A DNA stretch of 12,776 nucleotides from Trichomonas tenax (GCA_023091735.1 JALKBU010001314.1:1-12776); one strand, 5' to 3'; shown: positions 1-8,807, counted from the first letter of the stretch. Notes: a model not told the origin generated them from the letters alone. Numbers and translations: made by a program.

Positions 1-1430
1 TACTTATTCTCATAATTATTAATATATCATTAAATTCATAATTAATTGTTCTTGAATCATGAATTAGATAATGTTTTCATATTACTTTCATTTTATATAC
101 TGATTTATATTATTTAGATTCTCAATTCGATCTTTATATTCTTTGTAAAATTCGTTTTTTACTAAATTTTTATTTTTATCTTCAAATTATTCGTTTATAA
201 TTCATATTTACCATGCAAGAAGGGATAATTTCGACCGAGTTTCTTGTTTTGGAATGCAACAAAAATTTGCAATGAACTACGTTTATGGTCTTCATACTCA
301 GCGTGGAGTTTCAATCTATAAATGTCAGTATTGTTTAGACTACAAAGATATTTATAACACTTTTTACAAAAGTGACAATTTGCCCGAGCAAAAAGGTGAC
401 AGTTTATTCATGAAAAGTGGCTTTAAGGTTCTCTCTGTCACTTTTTGATGTTCACTTTTGTCATAGACTCAAATTCGAAATCAAAAGAAAAAAGAAAAAC
501 AAAAAACTTATCCTTTGATTCTTTTGAAATGAAATACGTATTTATGTTAACTATGCATTTGTCCGATTATTTTTATATCATCAAATTCGAAATTGTTGTT
601 AGGTTCTTAATTTGACGTGTCAGATGCCACTTACACGTCAAAAACAAATATACACGTCAAAACCAAGTTTACATGTCAGTCATATTTACATGTCAATTTC
701 CCGAATATACATGACAAATTAATTTTACATGGCAGAACTACATTTTCATGAAATTATATTATAATATCTATTCCACACTATACTAAGAACCATGCCAATA
801 TATATTCGTAACAAAACGCTCATAGAATGCTGAATTTTTTTTTTTCATTTTCATTTTATTTCATATATATATCAATATCATTTTCATGTCCATTATATAT
901 GAAGCCACCTATAACGATTGCGCTTATTTAGACTAATTTGTTTTAATATTTTGTATCACTTCAAAATTAAATTTCATTATACTTTCATGAATTATATGAA
1001 ATACTCATTAGCAAGTTATGTCTAAGAATGTTCACGCCATCATATGTAAATAATACAATAATACGTTTCAAAACTCTTCATATATGCTTTTTAATTAGTC
1101 TGTACATATTCCCTATATATTAGCATTGCACAATACAATCATATCGTTTAATTAATCTATCTAAACACATCATTAGGATCTTGATTCAGATTCAATTTGT
1201 TTCAATACAATTGATACAAGCTTTCTACCATTTTAAACATACTAACATCATACTGTAGATTCCACCCCCAACCTTGGACTATATTTCAAATTTTAATATT
1301 CCCATCAATTTCATTCAACACTTCAAATTCACCTCATATTCATGCTGTTGTTTTTTATGGTCATTTTCTATCGATATACACAAATTAAAGTCTTCCACTA
1401 TAGTTATATTGTATAGATTCTAAAATTTAC
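1..1430. other. AT-rich stretch without a recognisable gene
   Basis: No reading frame here has convincing protein-like composition. A 64-codon frame near 254-448 is discussed under rejected items. The stretch contains a T run followed by short CATTTT and TATATA tracts (about 835-880) and the degenerate repeat cluster at 613-734, which is listed separately. It reads as ordinary protist intergenic DNA or very old transposon debris. No RNA gene was recognised. Confidence 0.6.
613..734. repeat. Degenerate tandem repeat, TACAYGTCA core every 17-21 bp
   Basis: Six copies of a 9-base core (TACACGTCA, TACACGTCA, TACATGTCA, TACATGTCA, TACATGACA, TACATGGCA) start at 632, 651, 670, 687, 708 and 726, so spacings are 19, 19, 17, 21 and 18. 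An inverted-looking copy, TGACGTGTCA, lies just before them at 613-622. The cores are better kept than the AT-rich spacers, which is what binding-site arrays look like, although a decayed satellite would look similar. Related words (GACATGTAAA, GTCATGTAAA) recur on the opposite strand near 3610-3670. Confidence 0.55.
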
Positions 1431-1640
1431 CTATTTTTTTAGTCCAGATGTAGGAAAAGTAGGGTATTTAAAATAAATTCTTGATTTAGTGTTTTCATAG
1501 TCTTCAGGATTCAATACTTCACAGTCTTCTTTAACAAATTGATGCTTTATGTAATCCGGGTTTATCATTCTATAATATTGTTTACCTTTAAATCTTAAAA
1601 TATAAACATGAACTCCATCATCAATCACTCTCTCATCTAT
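1431..1640 (-). pseudogene. Short reverse-strand coding remnant, unknown family
   Basis: The reverse-strand frame is open from a stop at 1641-1643 to a TAG at 1431-1433, about 69 codons. It has no ATG at its beginning; the first in-frame methionine lies inside, at the MINPDYIKH segment. Its composition is mixed and protein-like (charged, aromatic, few repeats), for example VYILRFKGKQYYR and EVLNPEDYENTKSR, unlike random AT-rich frames around it. I do not recognise the family. It is most simply the 3' end of a gene, perhaps from a mobile element, that lost its 5' part. The stop codon is not followed by the TAAA signal that several better genes in the window carry. Confidence 0.35.
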
Positions 1641-2966
1641 TTAATCACTTTTTAAATTCGACATTATCCGCTATTTATGTAAGAATAAAAAAATTAATTA
1701 ATAAAAAAATTATCTTAGTTTTTCCCCACTATATATAAATGTATGATCTAGTAATCTAATTAACACATTCAATTTTAAAAACTTGTGGAAATGTAAAATT
1801 AGATTATTTAGGCTGTCGGAAATATTAACTTAAAACCTTCAAAATGGAGGTCATAAGTAGCTTTTGCAAATTTTGACAAGTAACCCCCATGCATATACTA
1901 CTTCATTGTGAAATAAAACTCCGTTGTCAATTGCAGTTGGAATTAAGTCTCTTGAAATCATTCAATACACGAAATCTAACAAAAATTACAATTGCTGCTG
2001 TATTTGAATGAAATGTGAGTCTATATATTTTTATGTTTACATGTGTGTAAAATCATGTAGCGTGTGAAATCAGGACACAAATATAATAGCAATGTATGAA
2101 TGCACAAAGATGGATGATGCATCATCGCATGCAAATTGAAATATAATTGATTCACAAATTCACTTCTTGAAATGGAAAATCTGTGATGCACTTCAATTAG
2201 CTGCATTTTTGTTGAATGAGTGATGTTTCTGTAATGTCATTGAACTGAGTTATCGATTAATGAAGTCTATATATTTTAAAAAAGTGTTTATATGCTGTTA
2301 TGTTTTAAGGAAAAACGAAAGAAAAGTTCAATAAGCTATAGCTGCATAAAAAGTGACAAAATGCGCAATATTGCGCAATATTGCGCAAAACTCTGAGCTT
2401 TATCGAATGGCATGTTAACAGGCCAAAAGGAGCAGTGTGTTAAAGTGTTCTCACTGCATTCATCCTGCACCATTTCACCATCATTTCAATATCATCAGTA
2501 ATATTTTCCTTCAAATGCGACTAAATCCATTCTTTACTCTCTTACATGGGATCTATTAGGTGATTAGAGTCATGTGACGCATAATTCTTTCTTTTTCCAG
2601 TAGAAAATTATCGAAATTTATTAAAACTTTATTTTTACTTTAAAAACTTACAATTTTTTAAAGCTGCTTATATCATATTACCTTTGGCCGTATTTGAAAT
2701 GTCATCTTACTATGTGTCTGAGTATGGTATTAAATTATGTGTGGAAAAATTGGTATGTGCAAACATTTTGGTGTGTTGACTATATCAGATTATCATCAGA
2801 AAAGGGGTTCCAATGCTTTCATTTCGATGAAGCCAAATTTTTAAAATATGAATTTCATATTTTGAATATTTTCAATGCACTTTGCTAAAAAAGGCACTTG
2901 CGCAAATTCTTTAGGCTATTAGAATCATATTCGCATGCTTTAAAATTCGAATTTCGTCGAAATCGC
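1641..2966. other. Non-coding AT-rich stretch with scattered short repeats
   Basis: No convincing gene. A 14-base direct repeat (AGTCTATATATTTT) occurs at 2018-2031 and 2264-2277, a 14-base perfect palindrome (GATGATGCATCATC) at 2113-2126, and the GCGCAATAT tandem at 2362-2389. A lone TTGCGCAAA lies near 2898-2907, close to the left end of the inverted-repeat element. A 36-codon reverse reading at 1851-1961 looks somewhat protein-like but is too short to call. Confidence 0.5.
2362..2389. repeat. 10-bp tandem, TGCGCAATAT, about 2.8 copies
   Basis: The unit TGCGCAATAT occurs twice in full and is followed by TGCGCAAA. The core is palindromic (GCGCAATATTGCGC reads the same on both strands), so the block can form a hairpin. 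GCGCA words are otherwise rare in this AT-rich DNA, yet they also mark both ends of the element at 2967-4183, which suggests a related repeat end or solo fragment. An AAAAGTGACA word sits beside this block and also lies within the left terminal repeat near 3021. Confidence 0.6.
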
Positions 2967-3168
2967 TTTGCGCAGTTTTGCGCAATCATAGGAAATTGAA
3001 TGTTGCACAATAATGCACAATAAAAGTGACATCCCTTTTACAGAAAATTTTTGTAAAAAACATAAAAAAGCCTTGAATTTTTTTTCTCGTTTACTCTTTT
3101 GAGTTTTGTGATTTTTAACGAGTGACCCTCCTATTGATCAGATATGATCTGATAAAACATTTACGTGC
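2967..3168 (+). repeat. Left terminal inverted repeat
   Basis: This arm begins TTTGCGCA at 2967 and ends near ACGTGC at 3163-3168. It pairs with 3989-4183. The block at 3093-3123 is identical to the reverse complement of 4029-4059 over 31 bases. Inside that part, AACGAG and CTCGTT words add a small subterminal dyad. Confidence 0.75.
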
Positions 3169-3902
3169 ATTTCTGGGGTTCTGTTTACACTGGTATCAAT
3201 AATATCTCTGCAAACAAAGACCAAGCCGCTAATCCAATATGATTTTGCTTAAACAAATACTATCTTGTATTGGAAGATGATTGAAGCTCTTCTCGTATCT
3301 ATTGTAGGTATAACTGCATGTTAATAATATAGATGTAGCCTATATTAATTCTCAGAATTTATAAATAGATTAACAAAATCAATTATAATTAATACATTCA
3401 TAAACAGTGTGATTATAGATTATTATTTTAAGAATATGAAACTCTGTTTTTTGTATTTTTAAAAAAGCAGTAATTTAACTTATTTAGTATTTCCATTTAT
3501 TTTAATAAGAAATTGGTGCTTGTCAGGGGGTGCTGAGTATGTTTAAAGCATTTGCTTGTCTATTTAACTTGAGGATCTCAGTGCCTCCATGAGATTTCAT
3601 CGAATTTTGACATGTAAAATAACGAAAGTCACTATTTTCGACACATATTATCCGGTATTTGTCATGTAAAGTCGAAAATTCGATATGTAATGTTCCCAAT
3701 GGGCAAACTTTATTTGAATTTGAGGTAGCATAACTTTATGTATGCTCGATGTATGGGCAAAGGAATGCTGTTTGACTCCTGCGCGTAGCATATTTTTTCT
3801 TTTCTATTTTTTGATTTTTCTAGGGGAACTCTTGCAAAAATAAGCGAGCGAACGCTATAATAGTGAGATATATTTGTTATAATCATCAAAGAGATTCATA
3901 AT

Positions 3903-3934
3903 AGAAGCCCATTAATGATTTGTAATGGGCTTCT
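3903..3934. repeat. Perfect 12-bp hairpin inside the inverted-repeat element
   Basis: AGAAGCCCATTA at 3903-3914 is followed by an 8-base loop and its exact reverse complement TAATGGGCTTCT at 3923-3934. The flanking bases extend the pairing by about three more positions with one G-T pair. No gene ends nearby, so a terminator role is not indicated. It may be a structural part of the element or the footprint of a smaller nested insertion. Confidence 0.65.
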
Positions 3935-3988
3935 GTTTGTAATCATATGATATCATGATTAAGTAATACCTTGCTAAGATCATGAAAA

Positions 3989-4183
3989 GCACGTAAATGT
4001 TTCATCAGATTCGTCCAGGAGAGGGGTTACTCGTTAAAAATCACAAAACTCAAAAGAGTCAACGAGAAAAAAAAAATGAAGCCTAAAAAATGCAAAAATG
4101 AGTGAATTTTTAATCTGTTTATGGTTCCTCTAGATGGTTTTTGCGCATTGCGCATTCCCTAAATTTGCGCAAAAATGCGCAAA
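3989..4183 (-). repeat. Right terminal inverted repeat
   Basis: This arm runs from GCACGTAAATGT at 3989 to TGCGCAAA ending at 4183. It carries four GCGCA words between 4143 and 4181, against two GCGCA and two GCACA words in the left arm, so the outer part has drifted more than the perfectly conserved inner block at 4029-4059. Confidence 0.75.
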
Positions 4184-4542
4184 GTATTCTATATTGCGCA
4201 GATTTGACAGGTATATCAATAGCTATGTAAGCAACATTCATTAATGTCTGAGAGAAGAATCCAAAATTATTTGGAAAATCACTGATTTGCATCATTCTGT
4301 TCTCAACACTTCAAAATAATGATAAGAATGACAATCAATCTTCAATCACTTTAAAATGAAATCTTCTTACGATCATATCGATGTTTAATGAAATTTTGCC
4401 TTTCATCCACTTCTCAGCAATCCCCAAATGACTTCATTGTGATTTTTTATAAAAATGTTTTGAGAATTTCACCTTTGAGAAGTCTCTGCGATGAATGGAT
4501 TTTGATTTTTTGTAATAAGGTTAATTTAACTCACTTCCATGA
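4184..4542. other. Non-coding spacer before the beta-helix fragment
   Basis: No supportable gene or RNA. One more GCGCA word (4195-4200) lies just outside the right terminal repeat. A 69-codon frame at 4388-4597 overlaps the start of the beta-helix reading but lacks the family's sequence character. If the beta-helix gene once had its signal peptide and start here, it is no longer readable in one frame. Confidence 0.5.
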
Positions 4543-5574
4543 AGTTCGATTTTCTGTCCTTCAGGAAGTCGAAGACACTTCGACACCTCTCCGATAGATA
4601 TCTGGAACCTATTCTACGACAGTCCTTACTCAGGAAACGACTACATTCTGCTCACAAACGCTAAAATTGAAACAAATAACAATGAAGCATTTGTTTTTTC
4701 ATGCATCTTCCACGATTTGACATCAGGATGCATCAGCTTTAGTTCTGATGGAATCAAATTCCTCCATTCTCTCTGTTTTTATGACAGTTGCCGAAATTCA
4801 GGTTCTGGAGGTGCAATTTACTTTAAATGCAATAGTTCCATTATTCAGCACCGATTCTGCACAACGAATACATCCGTGACAAACAATCGAGGCTTTCATT
4901 GTTTCACAAATTTAATTTCAAAAAGTGATTTAAACAACATTGTTGTTGAAAGTTCTGTTTGTAACTGCATTCAAGAAAACTATACAAGAACAATTGAATT
5001 AAATTATGGAAATGTTGGAATACATTCATCGAATGTTTCTAAAAATACCGCTAAATCTTTTTCAGGAGCTGTTTTAGGTTATGCGAACGGAGTTGGAAAT
5101 GTCAATTTTTCTACATTTGAAGGAAATTATGCAGCAAATGGATATATGTGTATTGGTCATTATGGTTCAACATACAAAGACTACATGTGCAACTTTGTTG
5201 GAAATAATCAAACAGACAATATATATGGTTGTATTAATATTAATGGAAATCTCACTGTTGAAAATTGCACTGTTGTTGGTCCATATGGAGACGGAAAAGC
5301 TTTTTCTGCTGAATCATATAGTTCTAAACTATATATCATTAATTGCAATGTTGATCAATTCTCTACAAACATAGGTTCTTATTCCACAACAGGAATTCAA
5401 TTTACGAATATTGAGAACACTCTTTCACATCTTTCTACATATCAATGTCATGCAGATCTTCCTCTTGAAAACATCAAAATTCGAATATTATTTCAAAATC
5501 GAAAATCATGTTTCTTTTGTAACTCTAAACTTTTTTCCCATGTTTGCGATTGCATCTGCTTAGTTCCAGCTTAG
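4543..5574 (+). pseudogene. Truncated right-handed beta-helix surface-protein gene (trichomonad type)
   Basis: The frame is open for 343 codons after a TGA at 4540-4542 and ends with TAG at 5572-5574. It has short, irregular turns rich in Asn, Ser, Cys and Gly, including CRNSGSGGAIYFKC, NLTVENCTVV and LYIINCNV, which is the pattern of parallel beta-helix rungs. The segment around SGSGGAIYF is the recurring family signature that I associate with large families of cysteine-rich surface proteins in Trichomonas and Tritrichomonas. Such proteins normally carry a signal peptide, an extracellular beta-helix, one transmembrane segment and a short cytoplasmic tail. Here the first in-frame ATG lies deep inside, no signal peptide is visible, and the frame stops without a membrane segment. 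The last 30 or so residues (KIRILFQNRKSCFF onward) change in character, as if read out of frame. I infer a gene remnant, damaged at both ends, belonging to the host rather than to the neighbouring mobile element. Confidence 0.6.
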
Positions 5575-5879
5575 ATTCTTTTTAGCAGCGACACAGATAA
5601 ATTTATTGGTTATCTTAATTTGAAATTATGGATGTCAAAAAATATTTATCAATATATATTTTATTTGAGTTTCAATATCATTCTGATTAATTTTATCATT
5701 AGTGCGGAAATTTGTACTTAGAGACATTTCAAAATCCTTTGAATATTGAAAAAAAGTAATTACCATGAACTTATTTTCTTGTTATCAAAAACAATTGGCT
5801 TCAGGAAACTTATATATAAAATAAGTCCAAAACAATTCGAAGAGCTCAAAATCTCTAATTAAATATTTCTTTTTGGTGA
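5575..5879. other. AT-rich spacer between beta-helix remnant and Maverick-like region
   Basis: No gene is seen. A second frame (from 5825 to a TGA at 5921-5923) contains a short segment, KFKFNTSES, that could be the displaced N-terminus of the next gene. The edge of the mobile element should lie in or near this stretch, but no terminal inverted repeat could be identified. Confidence 0.45.
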
Positions 5880-6743
5880 CTCAAATTATACTCAAGTTCA
5901 AATTCAACACGAGCGAATCGTGATCCGTTAAAAAAGAATCGTTTTCACTTTAAGCTCCCTAATGAGTTTATTTTAAATAATAATCGGAATAATAAGATCA
6001 TCGGAATCACAAATTTATATATCACGAAGGGATTTCGTTTTGCAATTAAAGTCAAGCAGGAACGAATTTTAAGGGATCCATTAACACCGTCATCAGGGGA
6101 AGTTTTGAAAGAAGACATTGTAAGAGTTAGAAAAGTTTTCAATGACAGCACATTATTAAAGGATTTAGTGATTTTTATTAATGAAGAATTTGATAATTTA
6201 CATGATATTCATGTATTAGTGAATGAAAATAAACCCATTCAATTAATGCGCTCATTTTTTGAATTCCTCCCTTCGGAGCTCAGGACTGAAAGTCCGTATT
6301 CAAATCATGAATCTGTGTTTATAATAAAATCACCCTTTAATGAGTACACAAATGACGAAAGAACTGTGAACGATTATTTATACAGTGTCGAGTTCACTTT
6401 TGAGTTCATTAATGATGATTTCAAGAATATTACAAATTACGACGAACATGAACCGAGAACATTAAATGATAGGCCATTCATTTCTAAAAATATATGGGAT
6501 CGTAATAGTTGTATGTTATACTCAAATTTAGCACAGGGTGTCGATGAAGATTATTTAGGTCACTCTCGAAAATATTCATTAACTCATATAAAGTATTTCA
6601 GACTTAAGGGATTTAATGACGGGTTTTGGGTCGACTTATACGCCACTGTTGATCATAAAGCACCGGTATATTTACCAGATAATAATAAAGACACTTTATA
6701 TATTGAATGTATACTTCTTGATTCAACGGAACCATTACTTTAA
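5880..6743 (+). pseudogene. Virion-protein-like gene of the Maverick region, 5' end damaged
   Basis: The frame is open from 5880, after a TGA at 5877-5879, to TAA at 6741-6743, 287 codons. There is no ATG near the beginning, yet upstream residues such as FHFKLPNEF, ITNLYITKGFRF and KVKQERILRDPL read as smooth beta-rich protein, so coding clearly reaches further upstream than the first usable TTG at 6105. A KFKFNTSES segment in another frame stops at 5921-5923 and may be the original N-terminus moved out of frame by a small indel. The composition (alternating hydrophobic strands, many Asp, Glu and Asn, a few Arg/Lys turns) would suit a single jelly-roll or minor capsid protein, but I do not recognise a family and this role is a guess from context. 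The stop codon sits in TAAA, and it overlaps the stop of the convergent gene at 6740. Confidence 0.5.
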
Positions 6744-6991
6744 ATTTTGTATTTCTTCAATCGATCGGGAAGTGTTTTATTTTTCCAGAATTTAACCCCC
6801 ATAACTCCTAAATGTGTGGGCTTATTACCTCGTAAATTTCGAGATGGTATTTTATCCTTCATATCTCCTTCATAAATGACGGTATACTTGTCAGTCTTTG
6901 CATTATAATATATGATCTCATCATTAATTCCAAAACTTGCATGGTCAATGGTGGATGCATTCTTACCATCGGGGGCATTGCCTCGGGCGCC
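6740..6991 (-). pseudogene. C-terminal fragment of an unrecognised Maverick-region protein
   Basis: The last 80 or so codons of this reverse frame look truly coding, with segments such as INDEIIYYNAKTDKYTVIYEG, IPSRNLRG and VKFWKNKTLPDRLKK. Upstream of about 6991 the frame runs into a CA/TG repeat (read as a CVCV run) and then into GC-richer DNA whose translation looks unrelated. There is no credible start codon, so the 5' part has been lost at the repeat. The YYNAKTDKYTVIYEGD segment, followed by IPSRNL, resembles a small beta-barrel of SH3, Tudor or chromo shape, which would fit the tail of an integrase-like or DNA-binding protein; that is inference only. The stop, TAA in a TAAA context, overlaps the stop of the plus-strand gene that ends at 6743. 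Confidence 0.5.
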
Positions 6992-7006
6992 AACACACAC
7001 ACACAG
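6992..7006. repeat. CA repeat at a coding break, AACACACACACACAG
   Basis: The 15-base tract lies exactly where the reverse-strand coding fragment stops making sense. DNA to its right (7007-7070) is richer in G and C than its surroundings. An almost identical tract (12649-12661) breaks the polymerase frame in the same relative orientation. Confidence 0.7.
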
Positions 7007-7138
7007 ATGAGCTCTCCAGGCTGAGGATAAATGAGACAAAACCACAGGGCGGCTTTGTTTAATTCATTTTAGCTGACGTTTAAACATTCGTGGATTAAGT
7101 TTAATTTTTAAAATATATATATTTAATAATTATATAAA

Positions 7139-7441
7139 ATGGAAACGGTGAAAGTTTATGATAGCAAAAATCATTTATTCGAAATATTTAATGATTTACC
7201 AAATACTGCTGTATTCATTAGTCATTGGTTCAATAAAGAATTAAAGGATAAGCTTTGGTTTGATAAAGAAAGTAAACGATTTATTAGAGAAAATAAACGT
7301 TGTCAAACATCAATGACTTATAAAGAGTATAAATATAACATAGTTAGAAGTCATGAGTTAATATTAAACTACACAGATAAAACAAAAGATAAAATCAAGA
7401 TGAATAAAGCTATAGATTATATTATCAAACGATTAAAGTAA
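7139..7441 (+). CDS. Small basic/aromatic protein of the Maverick region, 100 residues
   Basis: This is a clean ATG-to-TAA gene of 100 residues. The start context is a long AT tract (TAATAATTATATAAA directly before ATG), very like the tract before the fibre gene at 11908. The protein is lysine-rich with several Trp, Phe and Tyr (FISHWFNKELKDKLWFD) and a helical, strongly basic C-terminus (KDKIKMNKAIDYIIKRLK), so nucleic-acid binding is possible. There is no signal peptide, membrane segment or recognisable motif. The stop codon reads TAAA. It stands alone between the truncated fragment at 6740 and a repeat-rich gap, and is one of only two frames in the Maverick-like region that appear whole. 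The family is unknown. Confidence 0.6.
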   Translation: METVKVYDSKNHLFEIFNDLPNTAVFISHWFNKELKDKLWFDKESKRFIRENKRCQTSMTYKEYKYNIVRSHELILNYTDKTKDKIKMNKAIDYIIKRLK

Positions 7442-8057
7442 ACAGTTGTTATTTTTGTTTTTCGTTGATTTCGATGTCGAGATAAGGATTTAGGCTCATT
7501 TATGTTGAATCTTTGATGAAAATTAATGATTTTCGTGAGTTTTAGGGCATTTCTGAAGAAGCTGAACCAAAAATGAAATTTAATGAAATTGGTTGATTTT
7601 TAGGGATTTACTCGAGTAAATGAGGTGTGTATTTGGGGATTTACTGGAGCAAATAAGCATTTTTCGGATGTTTTCGTTAATGTTCCAGGGTTCCAAGTTC
7701 CATGCTTGAAAAAAATCACTTTATATAAACGTATATTTTTAGAAAAAGCAGATCAGAAAAAGCTAAACCAAAAAATAGAATTCGTATAATAATATACCTG
7801 GAACTACCTGGAACCTGGAACCTAGGGAAATAATAGGATAAAAATACGTGATTTTTGAGGTAAAACACATGAAAAACAGTGATTTTAAGACAAAAATGAA
7901 AAATGAAGCATGGAACTAGGGAGGAACCATGAAAAATTTGATTTTTGGGGTAAATCCTGTGTGAAAATGAGGGATTAATGATAAAAATTGATGTTTTAAC
8001 TCGTTTTAAATTGATGATAAAAATAAATGGATGGAGTTGATGGTGAAAGTAATGATA
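7442..8057. other. Repeat-rich non-coding gap
   Basis: No gene is seen over 600 bp. The stretch holds a perfect 16-base palindrome (ATTTACTCGAGTAAAT, 7606-7621) with a degraded second copy (7639-7654), and a 14-base inverted pair built of GGAAC words (7689-7702 against 7809-7822, one mismatch). It also holds a direct repeat of AGCTRAACCAAAAA (near 7560 and 7762) and two related segments containing TGATTTTTGRGGTAAA about 80 bp apart (near 7850 and 7936). Taken together it looks like a relic tandem or nested repeat rather than plain spacer. Confidence 0.55.
7606..7654. repeat. Paired palindromes, ATTTACTCGAGTAAAT and a near copy
   Basis: The first copy is a perfect 16-base palindrome at 7606-7621. 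The second, at 7639-7654, reads ATTTACTGGAGCAAAT and differs at two positions, one in each half. Both are preceded by GGG and their starts lie 33 bp apart. Two spaced dyads of this length could be dimer-binding operator sites or the remains of a repeat unit; the sequence alone does not decide. Confidence 0.6.
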
Positions 8058-8807
8058 TTACTGCTTAATAATATAAACCCATTTACATTTACCGTCAATT
8101 TTCTTCTTTCTATGTTCTACAAAATCTCGTATCTTTGCACCGAATGTATTAGAAGCACAAACGCAAAATCCGTTTTGTTTGGCAAACTGCACGTATTCGA
8201 GATAACAGTCTTTGCAAATCCAAACGAGTTTAAGTTCTTCTTCATGTTCTTCAACAAATAACTCATAACTTGATTTATTAACTTCAAGCAATTCTTCCTT
8301 CTCTTCTGTCATCAGGAGCTTTCGCAAATTAAATTTTGATAAATCACGTTTCATAAAGAATGTAAATAAATTATCGTAAAAATCAAGGTCAAACGATTTA
8401 ATGAGATTTTCGAAATATTCAAAATTACCCTTGTATTTATCAGATACTTCAATGACTACGTAACGTCTATCACCTGCTTCAATCTTAACAGAATTGAAAT
8501 TATTTGAAACCATGATTAGATTAACGACATTTTCGATAGAACGTTCAGGCATATTCTTTTGATTAATTACGGCTTCGTGTTCAGTAATGATTGACTTTAA
8601 TGCATCGTGATTTAAATACTTGTTTGATTCAACGCTGGAAAGTTCATTACATACTATTAATTTCATATTTTCAATTGAGGCGTTAAATTTACCAACGACA
8701 CTATAGTTAGTAATGAACATTTCGCAATACGACTGCTTCGCCGCCTTCTTGTGAAATGTTAAATTGAGAGGTTTACGTGACAAAATGTATTTTAAAATCT
8801 TATGACT
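8058..8807 (-). pseudogene. C-terminal half of an SF3 (D5-like) helicase
   Basis: The frame is open after a TAA at 8808-8810. The visible protein is about 250 residues against roughly 500-900 for full primase-helicases, and no ATG starts it. Counting from the TTG at 8783, residues 32-48 (KFNASIENMKLIVCNEL) match the beta-A/Walker-B-like region of SF3 helicases, 88-95 (NLIMVSNN) the sensor/motif C with its typical Asn, and 104-107 (GDRR) the arginine finger. FYDNLFTFFMKRDLSKFN (135-152) and a C-terminal winged-helix-like part with Cys residues (189-241) follow as in DUF5906/D5-type proteins. The Walker A loop and everything before it are missing. In viruses and viral plasmids these hexameric helicases unwind DNA for replication, which suits a neighbouring DNA polymerase. 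Without the ATP-binding loop this copy cannot be an active helicase. It ends with TAA close to the repeat-rich gap. Confidence 0.65.

Larger units (their letters stand above)
2967..4183. mobile_element. Non-autonomous DNA-transposon-like element with ~200-bp inverted repeats
   Basis: The left arm (2967-3168) and the reverse complement of the right arm (3989-4183) align along their whole lengths with scattered substitutions and small indels. Landmarks pair in order: the terminal TTTGCGCA, a second GCGCAA, two further GCGCA or GCACA words, an A-rich tract, a 31-base perfectly matching block (3093-3123 with 4029-4059), and the inner ACGTAAATGTTT. About 820 bp lie between the arms and contain no frame over 60 codons, so it could move only with a transposase supplied elsewhere. 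Long inverted repeats fit MULE or foldback-type elements, but no clear target-site duplication was found and the outer edges may lie somewhat further out. The divergence between the arms indicates an old copy. Confidence 0.7.

Noticed and set aside
254..448. 64-codon plus-strand frame with a CQYC segment
   Set aside because: No family resemblance, unfavourable AT-rich context, and the part near 370-465 is made of short GTGACA/TGTCAC inverted words, which suggests a repeat more than a gene.
613..734. CRISPR array
   Set aside because: Repeat cores are only 9 bases, degenerate, with spacers of about 8-12 bases, and the host appears eukaryotic.
1851..1961. 36-codon reverse frame beginning MISRDLIPTAIDNG
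   Set aside because: It reads rather like protein and a neighbouring frame continues briefly, but it is too short to support as a gene remnant without a search.
2021..2206. 61-codon reverse frame rich in His, Leu and Cys
   Set aside because: It lies over a palindrome and repeat words, starts in low-complexity sequence and has no protein-like pattern.
2694..2888. 64-codon plus-strand frame before the inverted-repeat element
   Set aside because: Composition (many Cys, Trp and Phe from TTT/TGT/TGG-rich DNA) is what AT-rich non-coding sequence yields; no motif.
4388..4597. Possible displaced 5' end of the beta-helix gene
   Set aside because: It overlaps the better frame and lacks beta-helix or signal-peptide character.
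5081..5374. 97-codon frame inside the beta-helix fragment
   Set aside because: Shadow of the main frame, rich in Ile, Leu and Met as out-of-frame reading of Asn/Ile codons gives.
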